A stretch of DNA of 64,000 bases from Alkalicoccus chagannorensis DSM 18086. Its GTDB lineage: Bacteria > Bacillota > Bacilli > Bacillales > Salisediminibacteriaceae. The DNA lies in contig NZ_AUCK01000012.1 in NCBI RefSeq assembly GCF_000429725.1, positions 49,402 to 113,401 of the forward strand, in the 5' to 3' direction. The position numbers were made by a program, and so were the translations under genes. Under the pieces are notes generated by a model. That model was given only the letters and a program-made list of their open reading frames with translations. It searched no databases and had not been told where the DNA came from. Each line of letters begins with the position of its first letter. Within the stretch, counting starts at the first letter, position 1. This document shows, piece by piece, positions 18,189-26,866 of this stretch.

Positions 18189-18812
18189 ATGATGCCGGAT
18201 CGCAAAAATCGCCAGCTGCGTCCGGTCCCGGAGATCCAGTTTGTCGAGAATGACCGATATGTGGTTTTTGACAGTGCCGATCGACAAGAACAGTTCGGAC
18301 GCAATCTCTTGATTGGTCCGACCTTCTCCGACGAGGGCCGCAATGTCTTTTTCCCGTTTCGTCAACGGGACGTCTGCCGGCTCATGCCGCTCCCGCTTCA
18401 TCAGGTCAGGAATGATTCTGCCCGCGGTGCCCTCATCAATAGTGATGCCGCCTTCGAGCGCTTTTTTCATCGCTGTGATCAGGCGGGCCGCGTCAGCATC
18501 CTTCAGCATGAACCCTTTGGCGCCGCTCTCCAGCGCTTCTATCGCGTAGGCATTGTCATCAAATGTCGTCAGCATGAGCACAGGCAGATCCGGCTGCATC
18601 TCCACCAACCTGCGGCATGCTTCCAGCCCTGTCATCCCCGGCATGCGGATATCCAGGACAGCAACATCTATCGGGATACGTCCGGCTTGTTCGACTGCCT
18701 CGGCTCCCGTGCCTGCTTCTGCTGCTACGGAGAATTCCCCTGTCTCTTCGATCATCATCCGGAGGCCTTGACGCACCATCCGCTGGTCCTCTGCAAGCAG
18801 TACCTTTTTCAA
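18180..18812 (-). CDS. NarL/LuxR-type response regulator (LnrK-like)
   Basis: A 210-residue response regulator. The receiver domain has the phospho-acceptor Asp in VAVLDIRMPGMTG (about residue 54), Thr in MLTTFDD and Lys in AKGFMLKDA. The C-terminal LuxR helix-turn-helix is LTKREKDIAALVGEGRTNQE through KNHISVILDKL. It overlaps the kinase gene by four bases (ATGA), so they are translationally coupled. Its expected target is the promoter of the ABC exporter genes. Confidence 0.93.
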   Translation of the reverse strand: MKKVLLAEDQRMVRQGLRMMIEETGEFSVAAEAGTGAEAVEQAGRIPIDVAVLDIRMPGMTGLEACRRLVEMQPDLPVLMLTTFDDNAYAIEALESGAKGFMLKDADAARLITAMKKALEGGITIDEGTAGRIIPDLMKRERHEPADVPLTKREKDIAALVGEGRTNQEIASELFLSIGTVKNHISVILDKLDLRDRTQLAIFAIRHHLV

Positions 18813-19927
18813 TTGATTTCACTCCTTTCCAGCGGGAAAACCCCTTCCATCGTGAAACGATCTCCGTGATGCTCCCATGTACACGCCCCTCCGAGTGCAT
18901 CGAAGCGCTCCTGCAGCCCTGTCAGACCGCTTCCGACGGGCCCCATCATCTCCTGTGAGGTTCGGTTTTCCATCTTCAACACGGCCTGCCTTCCTCCACG
19001 GATCTGGACATGCAGCATCACCTCGCGTGTTCTTCCATACTTCATCGCGTTCGTCATTCCTTCCTGCACGAAACGGTAGATGGCGGTATGCTGATCGTTC
19101 GTAAAGGCAGCCGATAAAAATCCGTCCTCCGCCTTCCACTGGATCACCATCTGAGATTCCCGCTCCAGCTTGCGAAGCAGATGAATAACGGCATGCACTC
19201 CGGCCGGAATCTCTTTCTGCCTCATCTGCCGGACGGCATCCCGCGTCTGCTCCAACGCTTCGCCGGCGGTCTGTTCGATCATTTCCGCGTGCTGCTGCGC
19301 CTCGCCTTCTACTGAACGCCGGAGGACCCCTGCCTGCATGAGCAGCGCTGTCAGCTGGTGTCCGACCGAGTCATGGATGTCCCTCGCGATTCGGAGACGC
19401 TCCTCTTCCCGGACTTCCTGTTCCTGTATGTCGATACTGCGGCGCAGGCGTCTGTTTTCCCATTCGGTTTCCACTACCTGCTCTGCTGCTGCATTCGTAC
19501 TGATTCTCTCCCGCATGTACAGCCATACCGCCCCGGCAAAAGCGGCGTACATACTTGTCAGCACGAGCTGCCATTCCCATGCGAGAGTCCCGTGGACATA
19601 TACAGGAACGAGCACGACGGCCGCACCGGCTGCAGCTGTCACCCCCGGCCGCTGCATATCAAGCAGGGCCGATGTGATGAGCGGCAGTCCCATCAGTAGA
19701 GGAAGCGCGCCGTCCGACATCATCGTCCCGTACAGAACCGCCCACACAAGCTGCGCTGCAACAAGAGGGATCGTGCGCTGCCGCCAAAGCATCAGGGACG
19801 CATACAGTCCATAAAAGACACTGCCCCCGACGAAGAAGAGCGGCTGATCAAACGGAACTTCCGTTGATACTGCAATTACTGCTGATACCACCAGCAGCAG
19901 ACTCCCCTGCATGAAAAAAAGCCGCAC
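18809..19927 (-). CDS. Sensor histidine kinase (LnrJ-like)
   Basis: A 372-residue kinase with five to six N-terminal membrane helices (residues 1-140), a coiled-coil linker, a HisKA_3 dimerisation domain with the phospho-accepting His in RIARDIHDSVGHQLTALL, and a HATPase domain (N box EGMTNAMKYG, G box GSGLTGLQER). It starts with GTG 19927 after AGAAGGGGGTGCTGTC. Almost all of the sensor lies in the membrane with short loops, the design typical of kinases that sense membrane-active antibiotics. Confidence 0.92.
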   Translation of the reverse strand: MRLFFMQGSLLLVVSAVIAVSTEVPFDQPLFFVGGSVFYGLYASLMLWRQRTIPLVAAQLVWAVLYGTMMSDGALPLLMGLPLITSALLDMQRPGVTAAAGAAVVLVPVYVHGTLAWEWQLVLTSMYAAFAGAVWLYMRERISTNAAAEQVVETEWENRRLRRSIDIQEQEVREEERLRIARDIHDSVGHQLTALLMQAGVLRRSVEGEAQQHAEMIEQTAGEALEQTRDAVRQMRQKEIPAGVHAVIHLLRKLERESQMVIQWKAEDGFLSAAFTNDQHTAIYRFVQEGMTNAMKYGRTREVMLHVQIRGGRQAVLKMENRTSQEMMGPVGSGLTGLQERFDALGGACTWEHHGDRFTMEGVFPLERSEIN

Positions 19928-19950
19928 GACAGCACCCCCTTCTATTCTTT

Positions 19951-19956
19951 ATTATA
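19951..19956 (-). promoter_or_regulatory. -10 box of the two-component operon
   Basis: TATAAT on the minus strand, 24 bp before the kinase start codon. The -35 region is weak, suggesting low or regulated expression. Confidence 0.5.
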
Positions 19957-20033
19957 GCCGAGGAGACAGCTGAGCAGGAACCCATTTCTTCCCGGAAATC
20001 ACGTGGAAGACAGCCACGATGATGACACGACGC

Positions 20034-20092
20034 TTTACAAATCGTAACGATTACGATATATTAACTTATGTAAATCGTTATTATTACGATTT
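20034..20092 (+). promoter_or_regulatory. Promoter with two Zur boxes
   Basis: The -35 TTTACA (20034-20039) and -10 TATATT (20057-20062) are 17 bp apart. A Zur-type palindrome with core TCGTAACGATTACGA (20042-20056) exactly fills the spacer. A second one with core TCGTTATTATTACGA (20075-20089) lies about where transcription should start and just past it. Zinc-loaded Zur would block both polymerase binding and escape. Confidence 0.9.
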
Positions 20093-20164
20093 GTTCGATG
20101 GACAGAGAGCTCCCCCTTTCTCTGTCCACCTTTACGAATCATTCCAGCATAAGGAGATGAGCAC

Positions 20165-20434
20165 ATGGCGAAAAAGTCCAAAGTCGCAAAAGAGAAAAAA
20201 CGCCAGGACATGGTCGCACGATACGCAGAACTGCGGAAAGAACTGAAGGAAAAAGGGGATTACGAAGCCCTTAGAAAGCTGCCTCGGGACTCTTCCCCGA
20301 CCAGGCTCAACAGCCGCTGTGAGGTGACCGGCCGCCCTCGCGGTTACATGAGAAAGTTCCGCATGTCCCGGATCGCCTTCCGCGACTACGCGCACAAAGG
20401 CCAGATTCCCGGCGTCAAAAAAGCAAGCTGGTAA
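20165..20434 (+). CDS. rpsN2: Zinc-independent ribosomal protein S14
   Basis: An 89-residue S14 of the form that lacks the zinc-binding cysteines (only one Cys, in [21 protein letters not shown]). The family is known to replace the zinc-containing S14 in the small ribosomal subunit during zinc starvation. The two Zur boxes at 20042-20089 agree with that. The start ATG 20165 follows AAGGAGATGAGCAC. It leads a two-gene operon with the unknown protein at 20448. Confidence 0.95.
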   Translation: MAKKSKVAKEKKRQDMVARYAELRKELKEKGDYEALRKLPRDSSPTRLNSRCEVTGRPRGYMRKFRMSRIAFRDYAHKGQIPGVKKASW

Positions 20435-20447
20435 GGAGGTGCTGCTC

Positions 20448-20720
20448 ATGCCACACTCCTACACCGACCTACAGCCGTTTTTGTTGAAACATCCGGTTCC
20501 CGAGCGGACGTACACGTTCTGGATCGGGGGGACGTACCACCGGATCGACAGCGATTTTCTCCTGCAGGAACTGCTCGACTCTCCACCCGACGATCAGCTG
20601 GAGTTCCTCGAGCTGCTGCAGCCCTACGCTGGAGATCCGGCCTCCCTGCATGAATGTCTGTTTCAACTGGCGGTTCTCTATGTCCAGGCCAACGGTCGCA
20701 CTGCCACCGACCGCGAATAA
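20448..20720 (+). CDS. Unknown 90-residue protein of the zinc-starvation operon
   Basis: I do not recognise this protein. It is 90 residues, acidic, with no signal or membrane segment, and probably all-helical in the second half (LLQELLDSPPDDQLEFLELL). It has one Cys and four His. ATG 20448 follows AAGGAGGT with seven-base spacing, 13 bp after rpsN2, so it is co-transcribed from the Zur-controlled promoter. A role in zinc economy or in ribosome remodelling is a fair guess from position only. Confidence 0.72.
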   Translation: MPHSYTDLQPFLLKHPVPERTYTFWIGGTYHRIDSDFLLQELLDSPPDDQLEFLELLQPYAGDPASLHECLFQLAVLYVQANGRTATDRE

Positions 20721-20740
20721 AACGCCGTGCCCGGAACGCC

Positions 20741-20777
20741 GCGGACCGTTTGCCCGGTGGCTGACGGTCCGCTTTTT
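20741..20777 (+). terminator. Terminator of the rpsN2 operon
   Basis: Stem GCGGACCGT with ACGGTCCGC around a 14-base loop, then TTTTT. Confidence 0.88.
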
Positions 20778-20896
20778 CGTGCTGCCTATCCGCTTCCGTC
20801 CGGCGGCGGTCTGCGTTTCAGCGCTGAACGTCCGTTACGGGCTCCACGAGCACCCCAGAACCGAAAGGTGATCTGAACGAAGCCGCGCCCCTTTTC

Positions 20897-21010
20897 ACCC
20901 AAACGTATACCTTGCTACAAACAAAAGCGCGGCTTACCTTTTGGTCGGAACAGCTTGCGCCGCAGGTTGTTGAAGAGAAAAAGGGGGCCTTCGTTCTTCC
21001 CGAGAAGTGC
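20897..21010 (+). repeat. Dispersed GC-rich element (partial)
   Basis: Has the shared blocks ACCCAAACGTATACCTTGC, TTGGTCGGAACAGC, GCCGCAGGTTGTTGAAGAG and CGTTCTTCCCGAG found near 11640, 28085 and 38130. Here the GTATAC block precedes the others. It lies between the rpsN2 operon and the following array, with no gene. Confidence 0.55.
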
Positions 21011-21056
21011 GCAATTTCGACTTCTTCCAGGACATCTGATGCTTTTTTACGAAGTT

Positions 21057-21665
21057 TCCGCGGCTGCCCCGGCAGCCGTAAACCAGAAGGGCTTGGGTCA
21101 TTGACGGTCTTAAGGTTTCCGATGACGTCGCCGGTGCGGTCGGCCAAAGCGCCGCTGCGTGGCGCGGAGTGACCGAGCGCGGCTCCTGAACGTCCGCTGC
21201 GTCCGCCTAAGTGACCGCCCAGCACCGCTGTGACCGCTTTTCCTCCTCGAGCGACTGCCCGCTCCCGCCTTGCGACTGCTCCCGGTCGCGCAGCGTCCGA
21301 GCCGGCGCCGCGAGTGACCGCTCCGCACCAGATCCACGCACACATCAAAAACCTCCAACCCCCAATCCACCTTTTTTCCGCGGCTGCCCCGGCAGCCGTA
21401 AACCAGAAGGGCTTGGGTCATTGACGGTCTTAAGGTTTCCGATGACGTCGCCGGTGCGGTCGGCCAAAGCGCCGCTGCGTGGCGCCGAGTGACCGAGCGC
21501 GGCTCCTGAACGTCCGCTGCGTCCGCCTAAGTGACCGCCCAGCACCGTTGTGACCGCTTTTCCTCCTCGAGCGACTGCCCGCTCCCGTCTAGCGACTGCC
21601 CACCGCCGCGCAGCGTCCGAGCCGGCACCGCGAGTGACCGATCCGCACCCAAACCACGACCACAC
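21057..21665. repeat. 21-bp-periodic array, two 320-bp copies
   Basis: Two almost identical copies start at the CGGCTGCCCCGGCAGCCG palindromes at 21061 and 21381, exactly 320 bp apart. Both carry the same chain of 21-bp units (GAGTGACCGAG, GAACGTCCGCTG, AAGTGACCGCCCAG and others). Near-identity shows a recent duplication or active homogenisation. The array fills the gap between convergent genes (the rpsN2 operon and the FadR-type regulator). Confidence 0.9.
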
Positions 21666-21767
21666 AAAGCTACATCCCCCAATCGTTCAACGAAGATGGA
21701 CATGCCGCAGCCCTTCGTACACTTCCCCTGAGCACTTTTTGCATGATTTTTTTCCTGCACCGCAAAA

Positions 21768-21794
21768 GAAGCTGCCGGAAATTCCGGCAGCTTC
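21768..21794 (-). terminator. Terminator of the FadR-type regulator
   Basis: GAAGCTGCCGGAA and its complement form a tight 12-bp stem; the minus strand continues TTTTGC. It lies 38 bp beyond the regulator stop codon. Confidence 0.85.
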
Positions 21795-21831
21795 TCAGCT
21801 GTAAGAAGAAGGTAATGGCAGGTGGCTCTGC

Positions 21832-22437
21832 TTATTTCCGCATGCGCAGGGCGAACTGCAGGTCGTTATCGAGATGGTCTTTCATCCGGGTGTCGGCGAG
21901 CTCCCTGTCCCCTGCGTCGATGGCATCACAGATGGCGTGATGCTCCTCGAGGAGACCGGGCCGCTGTTCGTAGACGACCGTCTGCCGGAACAAGTATACG
22001 ATGGCTTCCATCCTGGAGACCGCCTCGATCAGCACCTCGTTGCCGCTCGCGGTGACCAGCTTTTCGTGGAACTGCTTGTTCCAGTACATCCGCTCTTCCA
22101 GCTGCCCGTTCTCGGCGTGCGTCACGCATGCCCGCAGCTCCTCCTTTTCCGGGATCGTCATGTAGGCTGCAGCTCTGGCCGCAGCATGCCCTTCCAGCAG
22201 CCGGCGCACGTCGAACGTGTCGATGAACTCTTTTTCCGTCGGGGCCAGCACCCGCTTGTTCTTCAGCAGTCCTTCTTCGCCGAGGCGTTTCAATGCCTCC
22301 CGCACCGGGGTGCGGCTCATCTGCAGCTCTTCGGCCATCTGCACTTCGGTCAGGCGCTCACCGGAAGGATACACGCCGTCGTAGATCGCATCGCGGATCC
22401 GTTCATACGCCTGATCCGCCGCAAACTGTTTCTTCAT
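21832..22437 (-). CDS. GntR regulator, FadR subfamily
   Basis: A 201-residue repressor: N-terminal winged helix (YERIRDAIYDGVYPSGERL, then MSRTPVREALKRLGEEGLL) and an all-helical C-terminal FCD domain. The metal-binding pattern is visible as Asp in DVRRLLE, His in NKQFHEKLV, and His residues in EEHHAICDAI and MKDHLDN. FCD regulators bind carboxylates such as sugar acids. I prefer ATG 22437 (six bases after GGGGGG) over 22443. It is divergent from the dehydrogenase/kinase pair at 22573, which it probably represses. Confidence 0.9.
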   Translation of the reverse strand: MKKQFAADQAYERIRDAIYDGVYPSGERLTEVQMAEELQMSRTPVREALKRLGEEGLLKNKRVLAPTEKEFIDTFDVRRLLEGHAAARAAAYMTIPEKEELRACVTHAENGQLEERMYWNKQFHEKLVTASGNEVLIEAVSRMEAIVYLFRQTVVYEQRPGLLEEHHAICDAIDAGDRELADTRMKDHLDNDLQFALRMRK

Positions 22438-22494
22438 CTGCATCCCCCCTGTTGTTTTTTTCTATTGTATCTTGTTGCACAGTGAAACACAAAT

Positions 22495-22552
22495 AATGTA
22501 TACATTTTTATTTATTATGTGTACAATAACCTTATATACGAGAACGCTTTCA
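22495..22552 (+). promoter_or_regulatory. Candidate FadR-type operators and cre site
   Basis: The palindrome AATGTATACATT (22495-22506) and a related ATGTGTACAAT (22517-22527) lie between the regulator and its divergent target, as expected for GntR operators. CGAGAACGCTTTCA (22539-22552), read as its complement TGAAAGCGTTCTCG, matches the cre consensus at 13 of 14 positions and lies just before the ribosome site. Confidence 0.6.
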
Positions 22553-22572
22553 ACAATCTAGGAGGAATGAAC

Positions 22573-23457
22573 ATGAACATAGGCATGGTTGGAACAGGCA
22601 TCATGGGAAAACCGATTGCGCTTCACCTGCTGAAGGCAGGTCATCAGGTCACCGTCTTCGATTTGAATCAAGAGACGGTCCAGTACCTCGAGAACGCCGG
22701 GGCGCACGCAGCAGCCTCGCCCGCGGAAACGGCCGTCGAGGCGGACCTCGTGCTGACGATGCTGCCGGACTCGCATCACGTGCAGGACGTCCTGACCGCC
22801 GATCATGGCATCCTGTCAGCCCTGCAGGCCGGCACAATCATCGCCGACCTCAGCTCGATTCTGCCGGAAGTCTCGAAGTCCCTCGCTGCCGCCGTGCACG
22901 ACCGCGGCGGGCGGTGGCTCGATGCGCCGGTCAGCGGAGGCGAGCCGAAAGCGATCGACGGCACGCTCTCGCTCATGATCGGCGGCGACGAGGACGCCTT
23001 CCATCAAGTGCAGCCTGTATTTGACACGTTCGCCGCGTCCTCTGTCTACCTCGGACCGGCGGGCGCCGGAACGACGACGAAGCTCGCCAACCAGATCATC
23101 GTCAACGGTACGATGGCCGCCGTCGGCGAAGCGGTCCACTTCGCGGAACAGTCCGGACTGGACGTGGAACAAATGTTTACCGCGATCCGCGGCGGCCTCG
23201 CCGGCAGTACTGTGCTGGAAGCGAAACTGCCGATGATGGCAGCCAAAAACTATGAACCGGGCGGCAGAATCGACATCAACGCCAAAGATCTCACCAACGT
23301 CAAAAAAGCCGCCGACCAGCTCGGCCTCGACCTGCCTGTCTCGGATCAGGTGCTCTCCATGTTCCAGGCGTTGATGGATCATGGACGTGCCGGCAGCGAT
23401 CACGCGGCGCTGCACGCCTACTACACCCTGCAGGAGAAAGGAGAGGAGCGTCCATGA
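22573..23457 (+). CDS. 3-hydroxyisobutyrate-dehydrogenase-family reductase (GarR/LtnD-like)
   Basis: A 294-residue NAD(P)-dependent beta-hydroxyacid dehydrogenase. It has the N-terminal MNIGMVGTGIMGKPIALHLL nucleotide fold, the substrate signature DAPVSGGEPKAIDGTLSLM and the catalytic Lys in TTTKLANQIIVNGTMA. The family includes tartronate-semialdehyde reductase and L-threonate dehydrogenase. I choose ATG 22573, seven bases after AGGAGG; the ATG six bases earlier is too close. It overlaps the DUF1537 kinase gene by four bases (ATGA). That pairing is typical of L-threonate/D-erythronate catabolism (LtnD with OtnK), so I favour LtnD-like activity. Confidence 0.88.
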   Translation: MNIGMVGTGIMGKPIALHLLKAGHQVTVFDLNQETVQYLENAGAHAAASPAETAVEADLVLTMLPDSHHVQDVLTADHGILSALQAGTIIADLSSILPEVSKSLAAAVHDRGGRWLDAPVSGGEPKAIDGTLSLMIGGDEDAFHQVQPVFDTFAASSVYLGPAGAGTTTKLANQIIVNGTMAAVGEAVHFAEQSGLDVEQMFTAIRGGLAGSTVLEAKLPMMAAKNYEPGGRIDINAKDLTNVKKAADQLGLDLPVSDQVLSMFQALMDHGRAGSDHAALHAYYTLQEKGEERP

Positions 23458-24875
23458 AAACCTTGACGACACAGGAACTTCACCAGCTCCTCCCTCCGTT
23501 CACCGGCGAGGATCCAGCTCCCAGGTGGACAGAGACCGCTGCGGCGCTCGGCCGGAAAATCGTCGTCCTCGACGACGACCCAACCGGCGTGCAGACCGTC
23601 CATGGCATCTCTGTTTTCACTGACTGGGATGAAGCCTCGCTCCGCGAAGGCATGACGGAAGAAGCGCGCATGTTTTTCGTGCTGACCAATTCGCGCTCCT
23701 TCGCCTCTGCAGAAACGAAGGACGTCCACACGACGATCGCCAAGCGGCTGCAGCAGCTCAGCCGCGAGCTCGACCAGCCGTTTCTTCTCATCAGCCGCAG
23801 CGATTCGACGATGCGCGGGCATTATCCACTGGAAACGGAGACCCTGCGGCAGACACTGGAAGCAGAGGGGCATCCGCCTTTCGACGGGGAAGTGCTGCTG
23901 CCATTCTTCGCCCAGGGCGGCCGCTGGACGGTCGACGATGTTCACTACGCGCAGGACGGTGACCGTTTTGTGCCCGTCGGGGAGACGGAATTCGCCAACG
24001 ATCCGACGTTCGCCTTCACTTCCAGCCGCCTGCCGGACTATATCGAAGAAAAGACCGGCGGTGCGGTCCGTGCCGGAGAGGTCCTCTCCATTCCGCTTGA
24101 CGTCCTGCGGAGCGGAGCGGTCAACGACGCCGCATCCAGGCTGATGCAGGCATCCGATTTTCAAAAAATCGTCGTGAATGCGGTCGAGGAGCGGGATGTG
24201 CAGGTGTTCTGCCTCGCGCTGGCAGAGGCGCTGGCGGCCGGGAAGACGTTCTTGTTCCGGTCGGGGGCGAGTTTGACGAAGGTGCTGGCGGACGTGCCGT
24301 CGCAGGAACCGCTGTCACGGCGGGAGCTCCGGCATGAGGACAGCCGCCGCGGCGGGCTGGTCGTGGTCGGATCGCATGTGCAGAAGACGACGGATCAGCT
24401 GCAGGAGCTGTTGACGCTCGACGTGGAGCCGGTCGAGTTGGACTGTCATCTCGTGGTTGACGAGGAGGCTTTTGCGGACGAAAAAAACCGCGTGCGCGCA
24501 GCAGCGGTCGAGGCGGTGGAAAGCGGCAAGACGGCCGTCGTGTACACGCGCCGGGAGTTGATTGATTTCACGGGAGTCGACCGTGAGGAAAAGCTTCGTA
24601 TTTCCACGAACATTGCCGATGCGCTCACCGGTCTCGTGCAGGATTTCCCCTGCCGTCCGGCATTTATTCTCGCCAAAGGCGGCATCACCTCGAGCGATAT
24701 CGGGAGCCGCGGCCTGCGCGTACGCCGGGCGACGGTGATCGGCCAGGCGGCACCGGGGGTTCCGGTCTGGCTGACCGATGCGTCGAGCAAATTCCCGCAT
24801 ACGGCCTACATCGTCTTCCCCGGCAACGTCGGAACGAAGGACACGGTGCGGGACGTGGTGGCTCCGCTCCTTTAA
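23454..24875 (+). CDS. Four-carbon acid sugar kinase (DUF1537), copy 1
   Basis: A 473-residue kinase of the DUF1537/OtnK family, which phosphorylates C4 of tetronates or 3-oxo-tetronates. Visible are the N-terminal substrate motif VVLDDDPTGVQTVHG, SRSDSTMRGHYPLE (family SDSTxRG), GRWTVDDVHY, and the C-terminal nucleotide motifs LAKGGITSSDIGSRGLRV and FPGNVGTKDTV. It is the longer form of the family. It is translationally coupled to the dehydrogenase and converges with larC2, overlapping its stop by four bases. The isomerase and decarboxylase of the usual pathway are not next to it. Confidence 0.9.
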   Translation: MKTLTTQELHQLLPPFTGEDPAPRWTETAAALGRKIVVLDDDPTGVQTVHGISVFTDWDEASLREGMTEEARMFFVLTNSRSFASAETKDVHTTIAKRLQQLSRELDQPFLLISRSDSTMRGHYPLETETLRQTLEAEGHPPFDGEVLLPFFAQGGRWTVDDVHYAQDGDRFVPVGETEFANDPTFAFTSSRLPDYIEEKTGGAVRAGEVLSIPLDVLRSGAVNDAASRLMQASDFQKIVVNAVEERDVQVFCLALAEALAAGKTFLFRSGASLTKVLADVPSQEPLSRRELRHEDSRRGGLVVVGSHVQKTTDQLQELLTLDVEPVELDCHLVVDEEAFADEKNRVRAAAVEAVESGKTAVVYTRRELIDFTGVDREEKLRISTNIADALTGLVQDFPCRPAFILAKGGITSSDIGSRGLRVRRATVIGQAAPGVPVWLTDASSKFPHTAYIVFPGNVGTKDTVRDVVAPLL

Positions 24876-25333
24876 CGGTCGGCGAGGCGGCGCCACACTT
24901 CCTGATACACCTGCTTCAGCGGGGCACCGGCCCGTTCGGCTGCGGCCATGCAGGCCTCGTACTCCGGTGCTTCCTGGACGATTTGTCCTTCGAGCCATCC
25001 CTGCTTGACGGGGATGGCTCCATACATCGTCTGGACTTCCCGGTACGACCGTTCGGCCCGGTAGACGCTGAGCGGGAACCACCGGAAGCCGAGCGTGGTC
25101 GTTTCATTCATGAGGATCGTCCGGACGTCGTACAGAAGTGTCTCCCGGCAGAGCACCTCCAGCTTGTAGCCCGGGCGGTTCTTTTTCATGAAAATCGGCG
25201 TATACCAGACGTCAGCGGCTCCGGTTTCGAGCAGCTTGTCGAGCACGTGGCCGAGCCATTCGCCGGAAATATCGTCCAGGTTAACAGCAATCTGGATCAT
25301 GTCGGTATCGATGTGTTCGTGGTCACTTGGCAT
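24872..25333 (-). CDS. larC2: LarC2, C-terminal half of the nickel inserter LarC
   Basis: A 153-residue protein equal to the C-terminal (CTP-dependent cyclometallase) part of LarC: VNLDDISGEWLGHVLDKLLE, GAADVWYTPIFMKKNRPGYK and NETTTLGFRW are family hallmarks. LarC installs nickel in the pincer nucleotide. ATG 25333 follows GGGAGGAACACC and lies inside the end of larB, an 11-base overlap. Unusually, the N-terminal half is a separate gene (26079-26861) and larB stands between them, so no ribosomal frameshift can join the two as described in Lactiplantibacillus. Confidence 0.9.
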   Translation of the reverse strand: MPSDHEHIDTDMIQIAVNLDDISGEWLGHVLDKLLETGAADVWYTPIFMKKNRPGYKLEVLCRETLLYDVRTILMNETTTLGFRWFPLSVYRAERSYREVQTMYGAIPVKQGWLEGQIVQEAPEYEACMAAAERAGAPLKQVYQEVWRRLADR

Positions 25334-26078
25334 GGTGTTCCTCCCTTATGGCCCGGTAGATCACGGCAGCGCTGTAGGCACCACCGAAGCCGTTGTCGAT
25401 GTTGACGACGCTGACGCCGGACGCACAGGAATTGAGCATCGACAGAAGCGGCGCGAGGCCGTTGAAGTGGGCTCCGTATCCGACGCTCGTCGGCACAGCG
25501 ATGACCGGATGATCCACCAGGCCTCCGACGACACTCGTCAGCGCCCCTTCCATGCCGGCAACCGTCACCGTCACATCCGCCCCGCGGATCTCTTCCACGT
25601 GATCGAGCAGCCGGTGCAGTCCGGCGACACCGACGTCATAAATGCGCCGGACCGGCACGCCGAAAGCATCCAGCGTTTGAGCTGCTTCTTCTGCCACGGG
25701 CAGATCGGACGTGCCCGCGCAGACGACGGCGACATAGCCTTCTTTCTGTGCGAAAGGCCGCTGCTGGTATGCCGCGAGACGGGAAACCGGATCATACGTC
25801 AGAAACGGCCGAGCTGCGGTGAGCTCGGCTGCTTTGTCGTCGTCGAGACGCGTGATCAGCACGTTTTCTTCATGAGCGACCAGGCTGTCCACGATCCCCT
25901 TCAGCTGTTCGGTCGTTTTATTTTCGCCGAAAATTACTTCGGGAAAACCCTGCCTGCCGCGCCGCGCGTGATCGATTTTCGCATAGCCTTTTTCTTCATA
26001 GCCCTTCAGCTGAACCTCTGCTTCCGCCGGATCCAGGCTGCCCTCCTGGACCCGACGGAGAATGTCCTGCATGTCCAT
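25323..26078 (-). CDS. larB: Nickel-pincer cofactor biosynthesis protein LarB
   Basis: A 251-residue LarB, related to PurE-type AIR carboxylases, which carboxylates nicotinic acid adenine dinucleotide and releases AMP to start pincer nucleotide synthesis. The C-terminal PurE-like domain holds VVCAGTSDLPVAEEAA, VAGMEGALTSVVGGL, VIAVPTSVGYGAHF and NIDNGFGGAY. The N-terminal region reads FPEVIFGENKT. Its ATG directly follows the larC1 stop (TGA-ATG) with no clear ribosome site, so it depends on coupling. It separates larC1 from larC2. Confidence 0.94.
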   Translation of the reverse strand: MDMQDILRRVQEGSLDPAEAEVQLKGYEEKGYAKIDHARRGRQGFPEVIFGENKTTEQLKGIVDSLVAHEENVLITRLDDDKAAELTAARPFLTYDPVSRLAAYQQRPFAQKEGYVAVVCAGTSDLPVAEEAAQTLDAFGVPVRRIYDVGVAGLHRLLDHVEEIRGADVTVTVAGMEGALTSVVGGLVDHPVIAVPTSVGYGAHFNGLAPLLSMLNSCASGVSVVNIDNGFGGAYSAAVIYRAIREEHHAK

Positions 26079-26861
26079 TCAGGAAGACAGGTGGTGCGGC
26101 CGGCCGAGCAGCACCCGCAGCACATTCGGTTGATTCGGGAAGGTTTTCGTCCCTGCGCCGTACCCGATCGTGTCGATCGTCATGGAAGGGAGCGGGCAGA
26201 ACTCCTCCACGAGCACCGCTGCAATAGCGGCTCCGGTCGGCGTCGTCAATTCGGACTGGACGCTGGAGGAAGCGAGCGGGATCCCCTTTAGTATTTCAGT
26301 CGTTGCGGGGGCCGGCACCGGATACAGTCCGTGGTCGATCCATACTTTGCCGCCTCCGACTGGAATCGGCGATGCATAAATCGCCTCCGGCTTCAGCTCC
26401 TGCACGGCGATGGCCGTCCCGACGATGTCGATAATGGAATCGACGGCGCCGACTTCATGGAAGTGAACCTGATCGAGCGGCATGTTGTGGATTTTCCCTT
26501 CCGCTTCCCCTATCCGCAGGAACATCTCGAGAGCCGTTGCTTTCACCGCTTCGTCCAGGGAGCTCTCTTCGATCATCTGCTTAATATCCCGGTATGTACG
26601 ATGATGATGGCTGTGGCTGTGCAGCGGTTCATGCGTATGGCTATGTTCCCCGGACGCATCGGCGAGCTTCACCCGGAAGGAAACCGCGGTGATGCCGTTT
26701 TTCACCACGGTTTCCTGCGACAGCGCGTACTCCCCTTCGTCGAAGGGAAGTTTGTTTAGTTCTTCTTCGATCCGGGCGAGCGGCACGCCGGCATCGATGA
26801 GGGCACCGAGCGTCATATCGCCGCTGATGCCGGAGAGGCAGTCAAGATATAGTATAGACAT
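26079..26861 (-). CDS. larC1: LarC1, N-terminal half of the nickel inserter LarC
   Basis: A 260-residue protein matching the N-terminal part of LarC: MSILYLDCLSGISGDMTLGA, a His-rich loop around residues 73-90 likely to hold nickel, VHFHEVGAVDSIIDIVGTA, and the end PNVLRVLLGR where full-length LarC continues into its C-terminal domain. ATG 26861 follows GGAGTAACCGCC, five bases after larE. The coding sequence ends cleanly with TGA and larB starts at the next base. The two halves would have to associate as separate proteins. Confidence 0.92.
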   Translation of the reverse strand: MSILYLDCLSGISGDMTLGALIDAGVPLARIEEELNKLPFDEGEYALSQETVVKNGITAVSFRVKLADASGEHSHTHEPLHSHSHHHRTYRDIKQMIEESSLDEAVKATALEMFLRIGEAEGKIHNMPLDQVHFHEVGAVDSIIDIVGTAIAVQELKPEAIYASPIPVGGGKVWIDHGLYPVPAPATTEILKGIPLASSSVQSELTTPTGAAIAAVLVEEFCPLPSMTIDTIGYGAGTKTFPNQPNVLRVLLGRPHHLSS

Positions 26862-26866
26862 GGCGG

